A stretch of 64,000 bases of DNA from CAYGWX01 sp964353855 [NCBI: uncultured bacterium] (GTDB lineage Bacteria > Edwardsbacteria > CAYGWX01): contig CAYGWX010000001.1 of the NCBI GenBank assembly GCA_964353855.1, positions 155,989 to 219,988 on the forward strand, in the 5' to 3' direction. The notes beneath the pieces are model-generated. The model saw nothing but the letters and a program-made list of their open reading frames with translations, had not been told where the DNA came from and made no database searches. The position numbers and the translations under genes are program-made. Positions 15,296-23,189 of this stretch are shown piece after piece. Each line of letters opens with the position of its first letter. Positions within the stretch are counted from its first letter, which is position 1.

Positions 15296-16879
15296 ATGGC
15301 GATCCTTTCGGATTATCTGGTCATCGGAAGCGGACTGGCCGGCCTGTTCTTCTCCCTCCGGGCCTCGCAGCACGGCCGGGTGGCCCTGGTGACCAAGAAG
15401 GAGAAGACGGAATCCAACACGAACTACGCCCAGGGCGGGATCGCGGCCGTGTTCGGGAAAGACGACTCCCCGGAGCTTCACGTCCAGGACACCCTCTTGG
15501 CCGGGGCCGGGCTGTGTCATGAGGAAGCGGTCCGTGTGGCGGTCCATGAGGGGCCGGGGCTCGTGGAGGAGCTCATGGCCCTGGGGGTGGAGTTCAGCCG
15601 GGAGGAAGGGGGGATTTCCCTGGGCCGGGAGGGGGGGCACTCCCGCCGCAGGATCCTGCACGCCAAGGACCGCACCGGGCAGAGCATCGAGCAGGCCCTG
15701 ATCTCAAGGGTGGAGGCGAGCCCTTCGGTCAGCCTTTATCCCAACTACATCGCCATCGACCTGATCGTGGACAAGACGACCCGCACCTGCTGGGGGGCCT
15801 ACGTCCTGGACACGAAGACCGGAAAAGTGGAGAGCTTCCTGGCCCGGGCGGTGCTCCTGGCCACCGGAGGGCTGGGTCAGGTCTATTGGCACACTACGAA
15901 CCCCTCCCTGGCCACCGGGGACGGGGTGGCCATGGCCTACCGGGCCGGGGCGCAGATCGCCAACATGGAGTTCATCCAGTTCCACCCCACGGCCCTCTGT
16001 CATCCCCAGGCCGACTCCTTCCTCGTCTCCGAGGCCGTGCGGGGAGAGGGGGGGATCCTTCGTCTGGTGACCGGGGAGGCTTTCATGGGGAAATACCACG
16101 AGGAGAAGGAGCTGGCCCCGCGCGACGTGGTCGCCCGGGCGATCGACCGGGAGCTGAAGAAAAGCGGGGAACGCTGTGTCCTCCTGGACCTGGCGGCGAT
16201 TCCTGCGGAGCGGATCAGGAGCCGCTTCCCTCAGATCTACGAGCGCTGCCTATCCCTGGGTCTGGACATCACCCGGGAACCGATTCCCGTGGTCCCGGCG
16301 GCCCATTACGGCTGCGGGGGAGTGATGACGGACCTCTGGGGGAGGACCGGTCTGGCCCGCCTTTATGCGGCCGGGGAGACGGCCTGCACCGGCCTTCACG
16401 GAGCCAACCGGCTGGCCTCCAACTCCCTGCTTGAAGCCCTGGTCTTCGCCAGCCGGGCGGCCTCGGCGGCTGCGCAGGAGGTGGACGAGAGGGAGGCGGC
16501 CGTCCCCGAGCTTCCGGCCTGGGACTACGTGGGCTCGGTGTGGAGCGAGGAGGCCGTGGTGGTGGCCCACAACCGGGAGGAGGTGCGCCGCCTGATGTGG
16601 AACTTCGTGGGCATCGTGCGGAGCTCCTCGCGCCTTCGCTGGGCCTGGAAACGGATCCAGACCATGCGCGAGGAGATCCGGGAATACTACTGGCGCTACC
16701 GGGCCACCCCGGATCTGGCCGAGCTGCGCAACCTGGTCGCGGTGGCCTCGCTGATCATCAAGTCCGCCCTCCTGCGCAAGGAATCCCGCGGCCTGCACTA
16801 CACCCTGGACTACCCGGACCGCGATGACGAGCACTGGAAGAGAGACACGATCCTGAGCCTGGAAACGGAGAAGCCCTGA
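15296..16879 (+). CDS. nadB: L-aspartate oxidase
   Basis: 527 aa, usual family length. FAD-dependent oxidation of L-aspartate to iminoaspartate, first step of de novo NAD synthesis. Dinucleotide-binding GSGLAG at residues 11-16; SNTNYAQGGIAA flavin/substrate block; HARDRTG-type block (HAKDRTGQSIEQAL); EFIQFHPTALCHP; REPIPVVPAAHYGCGGVMTD active-site Arg/His segment; GANRLASNSLLEALVF; C-terminal ESRGLHYTLDYP, typical of NadB rather than succinate dehydrogenase. nadA and nadC are not in the window. Its stop overlaps the next start by one base (TGATG). Confidence 0.93.
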   Translation: MAILSDYLVIGSGLAGLFFSLRASQHGRVALVTKKEKTESNTNYAQGGIAAVFGKDDSPELHVQDTLLAGAGLCHEEAVRVAVHEGPGLVEELMALGVEFSREEGGISLGREGGHSRRRILHAKDRTGQSIEQALISRVEASPSVSLYPNYIAIDLIVDKTTRTCWGAYVLDTKTGKVESFLARAVLLATGGLGQVYWHTTNPSLATGDGVAMAYRAGAQIANMEFIQFHPTALCHPQADSFLVSEAVRGEGGILRLVTGEAFMGKYHEEKELAPRDVVARAIDRELKKSGERCVLLDLAAIPAERIRSRFPQIYERCLSLGLDITREPIPVVPAAHYGCGGVMTDLWGRTGLARLYAAGETACTGLHGANRLASNSLLEALVFASRAASAAAQEVDEREAAVPELPAWDYVGSVWSEEAVVVAHNREEVRRLMWNFVGIVRSSSRLRWAWKRIQTMREEIREYYWRYRATPDLAELRNLVAVASLIIKSALLRKESRGLHYTLDYPDRDDEHWKRDTILSLETEKP

Positions 16880-17112
16880 TGTCCACCGATGACCTGGATA
16901 GCAAACGGAACCGCATCACGTTCCTATTCAACCTGATTGCCAGCCTGGTGGTCCTGGGGGTGGGGGTATTTCTCCTCATCGCGTCTTATTCCGGGTGGTT
17001 CGGAGCCCGGAGCTCCCGGATGAGCCTCCTGGCCTGGCTGGTCGTAGCTTACGGGGTCATCAGGTTTTTCCTTTATTATTTAAGGAAAAGACGCGCGGCA
17101 AGTGACGAGTGA
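16879..17112 (+). CDS. Small 2-TM membrane protein
   Basis: 77 aa: a short charged N-terminus, helices at ~12-36 and ~46-65, and the basic end LRKRRAASDE. Start overlaps the nadB stop (TGATG), so probably translationally coupled to it. No family recognised. Confidence 0.6.
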   Translation: MSTDDLDSKRNRITFLFNLIASLVVLGVGVFLLIASYSGWFGARSSRMSLLAWLVVAYGVIRFFLYYLRKRRAASDE

Positions 17113-17119
17113 CTCTTCG

Positions 17120-17340
17120 GGGAATGAAGACCACCGTCTGCGACGGACGGGCCTCCGTCTGGGGCGGACAGACCTCTCGCTGCAGCGGACAGACTTCTGG
17201 CTGCGACAGACAGACGTCTCGCTGCGACAGACAGACATCTCGCTGGGGCGGACAGACTTCTGGCTGCGGCAGACAGACGTCTCGCTGCGACAGACAGACG
17301 TCTCGCTGCGACAGATAGACCTCTCGCTGCGACAGCCTGA
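17120..17340. repeat. 21-bp tandem repeat (minisatellite)
   Basis: About ten imperfect units near CTGCGACAGACAGACGTCTCG, with variants CTGGGGCGGACAGACTTCTGG. A GTG at 17102 opens an 86-codon frame through it giving heptads like LRQTDVS, and another frame is also open, as expected when repeat length is a multiple of three. No homology, no good ribosome-binding site, and strong arginine/threonine bias, so I treat it as repeat DNA with at most a doubtful peptide. The DNA up to the permease at 17450 is otherwise featureless. Confidence 0.8.
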
Positions 17341-17449
17341 GGAGGGGGCGGATTGCGCCTAAGTCTTTATTAAATGGTAGCTTAATTGACTACAGGCTGA
17401 AGACGATAAGCCTTTTGATACTCGATATTGTGACATCCTTCACTAACTT

Positions 17450-19075
17450 ATGAACTCCCCGACAGCGAAACAGCCAGAACTGCGCCGGGACGTCTCCATC
17501 TGGGGCTCCTATATGTGGGGCCAGGCCGACGTCGGTGCGGACATCTTCGCGGCTCTCGGCCTGGTTATGGCCGCGGCCCAGGGGGCGGCGAACCTCTCCT
17601 TCGCCCTGGCCGGGCTGGTTTACATCATGATCGGGCTGGCCTACACCGAGCTGGCCAGTGCCTATCCCGTGGCCGGGGGCGGGCAGTACTTCACCCTGCG
17701 CGGCCTGGGCGACTTCTGGGGCTATATCACCGGGGTGGCTCTGCTTCTGGACTACACGATAGACATCGCCCTGTTTTCCGTAGCCTGCACGGGCTACATA
17801 AACTTCTTCTTCCCAGCCGTGTTCGGACAGACGGCGGCGAGCTTCCTCGTCACCCTGGGACCTTTGAAGGACATCAACTGGGTCTGGTGCCTGGAATCCG
17901 TGGTCGTCATCGTGATCCTTTTGGCGTTGAACCTGCGCGGGATACGAGAGTCATCGCTGCTCAACGAGGTCATCGGCGTGGTCGGCATCTTGGCAGAGTC
18001 CGGGATCGTGATCATGGGCTTCCTGTTCGCCTGGCAGCCGGAGCTTCTGGCCCTACAGTGGAAGACGCAGTTTCCCACGCTCACGCAATTCATGTATTCC
18101 TCCTCGCTGGCCATCATCTCCTTCGTGGGCCTGGAGTCCATCTCCCAGGCGGCCCAGGAAACGAGGCGCCCGGCCACGGTCATCCCGCGGACCTCGGTGA
18201 CGCTCATCTTCACAGTGTTCATCTTCTCGGTGGCCTTCTCCACCCTGGGCCTGGGCATGCCCCTGGACCCGGCCCATCCCGGGGAATCCTGGAAGATCCT
18301 CGGGGCCGCCCAGGGCGAGTCCGTCGCCGTCCTGGCCAAGGCGATCCCCTACATCGGCATAATCGCCGGGCCCCTGGCCGCTTTGCTGGGCGCGGTCCTG
18401 CTGTTCATCTCGGCCAACTCCGGAATCATGAGCGCCTCGCGCCTGACCTATTCCATGAGCCAGTTCCACTTGCTGCCCCGCTGGTTCGATAAAGTCCATG
18501 CTAAGTTCCGTACCCCGGTGCGGACCATCGTGGTCTTCACCCTGATCGGGCTCGTCCAGACGGTCCTGGCCTTCCTATCCGGGGTGGACCCCAAAAACGG
18601 CCAGCCCCGGGCCCTGGAGATTTTGGGAAATATGTACGCCTTCGGGGCGACCTTGGGCTACCTCCTGGTGTTCATCTCGATCATCAAGCTGCGCTTCTCG
18701 GACCCCTACACTCCCAGACCCTACCGGATGCCGCTGAACATCCCCGTGCGTTACCGCGGACGGACCGTGGATGTTCCCATCATGGGGTTCATCGGAGCCC
18801 TGGGGGTGAGCTCGATCTTCTTTACCGTGATCTGGACTCACGCCATCGGCCGCATCGCCGGCCCGCTGTGGGTCCTGCTCTGGCTTGGCCTGTTCATTTG
18901 GTATCGCCGATACCGCAAGCTTCCCGTTCTCAAGAGCCTCCCGCGGGACTGGGAGCAGGAGCAGATCGCGGTGCTGACCTCGGCCGAGGAGTTCGATCTC
19001 CTGGAGCAGTACAAGCAGGCACTCCTGGAGCGGAACCGCCAGCGGGCAAAAGAAAGGGAGTTGGGTAAACGATGA
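17450..19075 (+). CDS. APC-family permease
   Basis: 541 aa, about 12 membrane helices. N-terminal signature SIWGSYMWGQADVGADIFAALG followed by YIMIGLAYTELASAYPVAGG is typical of amino acid-polyamine-cation permeases. Residues past ~470 form a cytoplasmic tail with a charged C-terminus (LEQYKQALLERNRQRAKERELGKR). The next genes encode a small membrane protein, a universal stress protein and two TrkA/RCK proteins, so transport is probably regulated by nucleotides. Substrate may be an amino acid or, given the RCK partners and the existence of APC-type K+ importers such as KimA, potassium. No ribosome-binding site is obvious. The stop overlaps the next start by four bases. Confidence 0.85.
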   Translation: MNSPTAKQPELRRDVSIWGSYMWGQADVGADIFAALGLVMAAAQGAANLSFALAGLVYIMIGLAYTELASAYPVAGGGQYFTLRGLGDFWGYITGVALLLDYTIDIALFSVACTGYINFFFPAVFGQTAASFLVTLGPLKDINWVWCLESVVVIVILLALNLRGIRESSLLNEVIGVVGILAESGIVIMGFLFAWQPELLALQWKTQFPTLTQFMYSSSLAIISFVGLESISQAAQETRRPATVIPRTSVTLIFTVFIFSVAFSTLGLGMPLDPAHPGESWKILGAAQGESVAVLAKAIPYIGIIAGPLAALLGAVLLFISANSGIMSASRLTYSMSQFHLLPRWFDKVHAKFRTPVRTIVVFTLIGLVQTVLAFLSGVDPKNGQPRALEILGNMYAFGATLGYLLVFISIIKLRFSDPYTPRPYRMPLNIPVRYRGRTVDVPIMGFIGALGVSSIFFTVIWTHAIGRIAGPLWVLLWLGLFIWYRRYRKLPVLKSLPRDWEQEQIAVLTSAEEFDLLEQYKQALLERNRQRAKERELGKR

Positions 19076-19278
19076 GCTCTCCCTTGACCTTAAGAGACCG
19101 TCTTTACCTTGTGGTTAGCGGTCTGATGGTCCTCATCGGGGCCCTCATGCTCCTCCGCCTCCGCCTGGCCTGGAACATGGTGGTGGGTTGGGCTGTGGCC
19201 CTGGGCTTCATTGGTGTCGGGATCTACCGGTTGCGGGTGGCCTGGAAGGCATTGAATCCAAAATCCAAATTAAGATAA
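19072..19278 (+). CDS. Small 2-TM membrane protein
   Basis: 68 aa; helices at ~13-28 and ~32-50. ATGA overlap with the permease stop implies coupled translation, and the next gene starts one base after its stop. Possibly a small accessory subunit of the permease; no homology known. Confidence 0.65.
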   Translation: MSSPLTLRDRLYLVVSGLMVLIGALMLLRLRLAWNMVVGWAVALGFIGVGIYRLRVAWKALNPKSKLR

Positions 19279-19279
19279 C

Positions 19280-19870
19280 ATGGTCGAGCCGCATACCAGC
19301 AGTTTAGGTGTCCTCCTGGCCCTGTTGTTCGCCGGGACCATGGGCGGGCTCCTGTGGTGGATGCTGCACCCGCCCAAGGCGATCACGGCCGTGGCCGCCA
19401 AGATGAAGTACACGGTCGGGGCCCTGAAGCGCATCCTGGTCCCGACGGTGGGCGAGGCCTATTCCGAGAAGGGCGTGGAGCTGGCCTGCCGACTGGGCCG
19501 GGAGCAGAACGCCGACATCCTCCTGGCCTATGTCATCGAGGTGCCCTTCACCCTTCCTCTGGGGGCGCCCCTGGAGCGGGCTGACGCCAGGGCAAAAGAG
19601 GCCCTGGAGCGGGCCGAGGGTGTGGTCACCAGGCACCGCCTTCGCTACGCCAAGAAGGTGGAGCGGGCCCGGCAGGCCGCGGACGGGATCATCCGCGTGG
19701 CCAAGGACGAGGGTGTGGACATGATCGTTCTCTCCCTGCCGCCCTCGGGAAAGCGCGAGGGTCGGCTCTTCGGCCGCACCACCGAGGTTCTGCTCCGCCG
19801 GGCGCCCTGCGAGCTGGTGATCAACAAGCTTCCGGCCAAGGGCACAGAGGAGGAGAGCGTGCCCGTCTGA
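19280..19870 (+). CDS. Membrane-anchored universal stress protein (UspA domain)
   Basis: 196 aa. One N-terminal membrane helix (~7-30), then a UspA domain (~48-190): KRILVPTVGEAYSEKGVELA, ADILLAYVIEVP, KVERARQAADGIIRVAKDEGVDMIVLSLPP, and the nucleotide-loop region GRLFGRTTEVLLRRAPCELV. The usual G-x2-G-x9-G-S/T ATP motif is partly changed (GR in place of GS), so binding of ATP or another nucleotide is uncertain. USP domains fused or linked to transporters often act as regulatory subunits. Third gene of the permease operon. Confidence 0.85.
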   Translation: MVEPHTSSLGVLLALLFAGTMGGLLWWMLHPPKAITAVAAKMKYTVGALKRILVPTVGEAYSEKGVELACRLGREQNADILLAYVIEVPFTLPLGAPLERADARAKEALERAEGVVTRHRLRYAKKVERARQAADGIIRVAKDEGVDMIVLSLPPSGKREGRLFGRTTEVLLRRAPCELVINKLPAKGTEEESVPV

Positions 19871-19967
19871 AAACCCCATCTTTGATTATCCCTATGGCAT
19901 TTAGAGTTTTCATGAAAAATTAAAAGGGCTTCATTCGCAATAGTTATATTAGAAGATAGAGGGCAAC

Positions 19968-20384
19968 ATGGTTAAAATGAAGAAGGTGGTCATTCTGGGC
20001 TGCGGACGGGTAGGGGCCAGACTGGCCCGCGCCCTGATTGAGGAGGGACACGAGGTGATCGTGATCGACCACAACGCCGACCAGTTCCGCAGGCTGGGGG
20101 AGCACTTCCCGGGCAAGACGGTCATGGGCGACGGGCTGGACATCGATGTCCTGGCCGGGGCCGGGATCGAGGGGGCGGATGTGTTCGTGGCGGCCACGAA
20201 CGGGGACAACACCAACGTGATGTCGGCCCAGGTGGCCTGCCGGAAGTTCAAGGTCTGCCGCTCCATCGTGCGGATGTACGACCCGATCCGGGCGGGAGCG
20301 TATCGCGAAGAGTTCGGGATCAACACCATCTGCCCCACGGAGATCGTGTCCGACCTCATCCAGCGCGAGATCGCGGAGGCCTGA
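19968..20384 (+). CDS. TrkA-N (RCK_N) domain protein
   Basis: 138 aa, only the Rossmann NAD-binding half of TrkA/RCK proteins: VVILGCGRVGARLARALIEE, HEVIVIDHNADQF, GDGLDIDVLAGAGIEGADVF, ATNGDNTNVMSAQVA. The glycine pattern GCGRVG and the acidic residue at the end of strand 2 (VID) fit NAD(H) binding. It lacks the RCK_C domain, which the next protein has. AGAGGG precedes the ATG by five bases. Likely regulates the APC permease upstream or a Trk/Ktr channel elsewhere; no such channel gene is here. Confidence 0.85.
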   Translation: MVKMKKVVILGCGRVGARLARALIEEGHEVIVIDHNADQFRRLGEHFPGKTVMGDGLDIDVLAGAGIEGADVFVAATNGDNTNVMSAQVACRKFKVCRSIVRMYDPIRAGAYREEFGINTICPTEIVSDLIQREIAEA

Positions 20385-20388
20385 ACCC

Positions 20389-21042
20389 ATGTACATCATC
20401 ATCGCCGGCGGCGGCAAGGTGGGCTACAACCTCACCAAGATCCTCGCGGACAAGGGCCATGAGGTGACCCTGATCGAGAAGGACAAGGCCCGTTACCTGG
20501 AGCTCTCCGAGGAGATGGGCGATGCGGTCCTCTGGGGCGACGCCTGCGAAGTGGCGCTCCTGCGGGACGCGGGCTGCAACCGGGCGAACGTGGTCGTGGC
20601 CGTGACCGGAGACGACGAAGACAACCTCGTCGTCTGCCAGATGACCAAGTCGATGTTCATCGAGAAGGCCCGGACCATCGCCCGGGTGAACGACCCCAAG
20701 AACGAGGGCGTGTTCGTGGATCTGGGCGTGGACAACACCGTGTCCACGACCCGGGTGATCGATGCCCTGATCGAGGAGAAGATCGAGTCCGAGATGCTCA
20801 TGCCCCTGACCCTGCTCGGCAAGGGGAACATGGAGATCGTCCAGGTGGAGCTCTCCAAGAAATCCAAGGGCGTGGGCAAGAAGGTCAAGGACCTCAATCT
20901 GCCTGACGAGACCATCCTGATCGCCGCCCTGCGCGGAGAACAGGTGGTGGTCCTCAAGGGGGATATTGAGCTCGCGGCCGATGATCAGGTCATCGCGCTG
21001 ACGACCAAGGAGAACGAGCGCAAGTTGAGGAAGATGCTGTAG
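20389..21042 (+). CDS. TrkA family protein (RCK_N + RCK_C)
   Basis: 217 aa. Residues 1-125: TrkA-N, with IIAGGGKVGYNLTKILADKGHEV, LIEKDKAR, GDACEVALLRDAGCNRANVVVAVTGDDEDN. Residues ~140-217: TrkA-C/RCK_C (EIVQVELSKKSKGVGKKVKDLNLPDETILIAALRG...VLKGDIELAADDQVIALTT). RCK_C domains of this type bind small ligands, including c-di-AMP in some Gram-positive K+ systems. Four bases separate it from the preceding gene; together they look like a split regulator pair. Confidence 0.88.
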   Translation: MYIIIAGGGKVGYNLTKILADKGHEVTLIEKDKARYLELSEEMGDAVLWGDACEVALLRDAGCNRANVVVAVTGDDEDNLVVCQMTKSMFIEKARTIARVNDPKNEGVFVDLGVDNTVSTTRVIDALIEEKIESEMLMPLTLLGKGNMEIVQVELSKKSKGVGKKVKDLNLPDETILIAALRGEQVVVLKGDIELAADDQVIALTTKENERKLRKML

Positions 21043-21054
21043 GGTTCAAAAAGG

Positions 21055-21283
21055 TCGTCATTCCGGACCCGATCCGGAATCCAGCGTCTTTTCTTCGTCG
21101 TTCATTCCGCATTCCGAACTCCGAAATCCGCATTGTGAAGGGTCGTCATTCCCGTCGTAGCGTAGCGGAGATCCCGATGTATCGGGGCGGAGCCCTGCCC
21201 CGGACTCTGATCCGGGGGGCTTGACCCGGAATCCAGTGTCTTTGAAGGTCGTCATTCCCGCGGAGGCGGGAATCCAGTCCTCT
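21055..21283. repeat. Cluster of dispersed palindromic repeats
   Basis: Three copies of the GTCATTCC ... GGAATCCAG motif occur: 21058-21083 (arms TCCGGA around CCCGA), an expanded version 21144-21236, and a compact GTCATTCCCGC/GCGGGAATCCAG form at 21251-21277. The compact form recurs at 62953-62979. Between them is the ATTCCGC/AATCCGAA style repeat (21103-21135). These fill most of the 358-bp gap after the TrkA genes. Confidence 0.7.
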
Positions 21284-21323
21284 TCCGTTACCAGTCAGTA
21301 ATCACTAATCTCTTTTTGGGGCC

Positions 21324-21352
21324 TTGACAAAAAGGGTTTTTTATGGTAAGGT
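21324..21352 (+). promoter_or_regulatory. Sigma-70-type promoter
   Basis: TTGACA (21324-21329), 17-bp spacer, TAAGGT (21347-21352), 49 bases before the ATG at 21401. Confidence 0.6.
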
Positions 21353-21400
21353 GTATGTCCCTATGAGTTAGATGTAAAGGCAAGAACAAAGTAGGTCAGC

Positions 21401-23158
21401 ATGACCATTAAACCCCTGTCAGCGCAAGGCTTCAAACCCAGCCGCGTTCAGGGGCTTTTGCATTCCTGGGCCCGGCTCGTCTTTCGTCTCTTTTCTTCCC
21501 TCTCCCGTCTTCCCTGGCTTTTCTGCATCCGTTCGAATCGTCGTTCAATTCGCAATTCGCAATTCGAAATCCGAAATGCAGTTCGCCTTTTCTCCCGTGC
21601 CCCCGCGCTCCCCGGCTCCCATGCTCTTGTTTTCTCCCCTGCCCCCCTGCTCCCTTGCTCCCGTGCTCTGCTGTTTCTTTTCTCCCTGGCTCCCTTGCTC
21701 CCCTGCTCCCCTTCAGCCGTTCACGCTCAGCCCGGCTGGGACCCAGAGCAGCAGGTGACGAGCATACGCGGTGCAGCCGTTTCACCCCGGGTTGCAGCGG
21801 TCGGAGATACGATTCACTTGGTTTTCTGGGAAACGGCCCTGGACAGCCAGGGGGTATATCAAGAGTGCTACTACCTCTGCAGCACGGATGCTGGGACGAC
21901 CTGGGGATTACCTGTGATGATTAGCCCGAGGGATAGTATTAGCTCCGTTAACCCCTGCGTAGTCGTGTCGGGTCAGGTTGTGCATATCATTTGGTCTGAC
22001 ATGGGCGGTGCTCCCGCTCCTCATTACATCCGCTACCGCCGGAGCATGGACGGGGGCCGTACGTGGGGCCAAGTGGACACCATTTTTCGTGATGCAGGTA
22101 CGTCCAATTGGATCTCTCTGTCAGGGGACACCGTGTACATCGTGGCAGTGAAAGCCTTCGCCAGCGGGGCTTATTTCGCAAAGAGCACAGACGCTGGTGC
22201 GTCGTGGTCACCCAGACAGCTTATCTCAAGCGTAGGGGTCGGTGGATTCAGAATATCTTCCTTCAATCGTATAATTCACATCGTCCGTGAGCGCAGTGCC
22301 CCTTCTGATGTAGTATATCTCCGGAGCACGGACGCCGGCCTGACCTGGGAAGCAGATACTGCCATTTCTGAGGTGGACTCGTTTATCAGTGTGGATCCTG
22401 CTCTTGCTCTGGATCGCCAAGGCAACCCCCATGCTACCTGGTGCGACTGGAAGTATTCTCCTTACCCCTGGACCGGGGATATCTTTCACCGCACCGGAGT
22501 AGACAGTGGGGTGAATTGGGGCGTCATTGACAGTTTGACCGTGTTGCACCGCGCCTATACCTCGGACATTTTGGCCGTAAGGGATACCTTGCATTTGGCC
22601 TGGGAGGACGAGCGGGATGACCCGGGTTCCGTTTATCCCGAGGTCTACTATCGGATGAGCGCGAATTTGGGCCTTTCCTGGGGTCCGGAGTACCGGCTGA
22701 CCTATGCCCGCCGAGCTAGCCGTAACCCCTCGCTAACGGTAACCTACAACTATCTCCATCTTTTCTGGGCAGATGACCGGGATACTACAGTTGGGCAGGT
22801 CATTTATCACCGCCGTAAATCCAGGCTGGTAGGAGTGGAAGAAAAAGGTTCGGTTATCAGGACTCTGAAGGATCTGCGGCTGTTGTTGGTGGTTTCCCCT
22901 AACCCTGCTTCTGAGGTGTGTCTCATTTCATTTGGGGCTCGACTTTCTACCGAAGCCGTGGTCAAGGTTTACGACATTTTGGGCCGGGAGATGAGGAGGA
23001 TTCGGGTGAAGGAGACTGACCGGGTTTCCTGGGATTTGACCGATGATAAAGGGAAGGAAGTGAGGAACGGGGTTTACTACGTTCAGGTGGAGTCCGGGGG
23101 GGCGGTAAGCGTCAAAAGGAAGCTTACCGTCCTGAGAAAGAGTCACTCAAGGAATTAA
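21401..23158 (+). CDS. Secreted sialidase/BNR-like protein with C-terminal sorting domain
   Basis: 585 aa as opened at 21401. The mature part (from HAQPGWDPEQQ, ~residue 107) has BNR/sialidase-like repeats with Asp-box-type motifs (STDAGTTWGLP, SMDGGRTWGQV, STDAGASWSPR, STDAGLTWEAD), predicting a beta-propeller. The C-terminus (VSPNPASEV...VKVYDILGREMRRI...GVYYVQVESGG) is the FlgD-like sorting domain. The first ~105 residues are odd: two repeat families (NSQFEIRNA from ATTCGCAATTCG units, then Pro/Leu/Cys-rich sequence from an 8-bp repeat) lie where the signal peptide should be. The hydrophobic stretch ending SPSAVHA may still act as one. No sialidase catalytic set is evident. Confidence 0.75.
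   Translation: MTIKPLSAQGFKPSRVQGLLHSWARLVFRLFSSLSRLPWLFCIRSNRRSIRNSQFEIRNAVRLFSRAPALPGSHALVFSPAPLLPCSRALLFLFSLAPLLPCSPSAVHAQPGWDPEQQVTSIRGAAVSPRVAAVGDTIHLVFWETALDSQGVYQECYYLCSTDAGTTWGLPVMISPRDSISSVNPCVVVSGQVVHIIWSDMGGAPAPHYIRYRRSMDGGRTWGQVDTIFRDAGTSNWISLSGDTVYIVAVKAFASGAYFAKSTDAGASWSPRQLISSVGVGGFRISSFNRIIHIVRERSAPSDVVYLRSTDAGLTWEADTAISEVDSFISVDPALALDRQGNPHATWCDWKYSPYPWTGDIFHRTGVDSGVNWGVIDSLTVLHRAYTSDILAVRDTLHLAWEDERDDPGSVYPEVYYRMSANLGLSWGPEYRLTYARRASRNPSLTVTYNYLHLFWADDRDTTVGQVIYHRRKSRLVGVEEKGSVIRTLKDLRLLLVVSPNPASEVCLISFGARLSTEAVVKVYDILGREMRRIRVKETDRVSWDLTDDKGKEVRNGVYYVQVESGGAVSVKRKLTVLRKSHSRN
21595..21716. repeat. 8-bp-period repeat in the N-terminal coding region
   Basis: Degenerate octamers such as CTCCCCTG, CTCCCTTG, CTCCCGTG and CTCCCTGG repeat in two blocks. 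They encode residues ~65-105 (PLLPCSRALL...LAPLLPCSP) of the protein at 21401. Confidence 0.7.
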
Positions 23159-23189
23159 GGCGCTACCAAACCAAAAAGGAGCAGAAGCC

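Noticed and set aside
17120-17340. CRISPR array
   Set aside because: Units are contiguous 21-mers with no spacers, and no cas gene is present.
17102-17362. 86-aa heptad-repeat protein
   Set aside because: The 21-bp DNA repeat keeps all frames open; no ribosome-binding site or homology; listed as a repeat.
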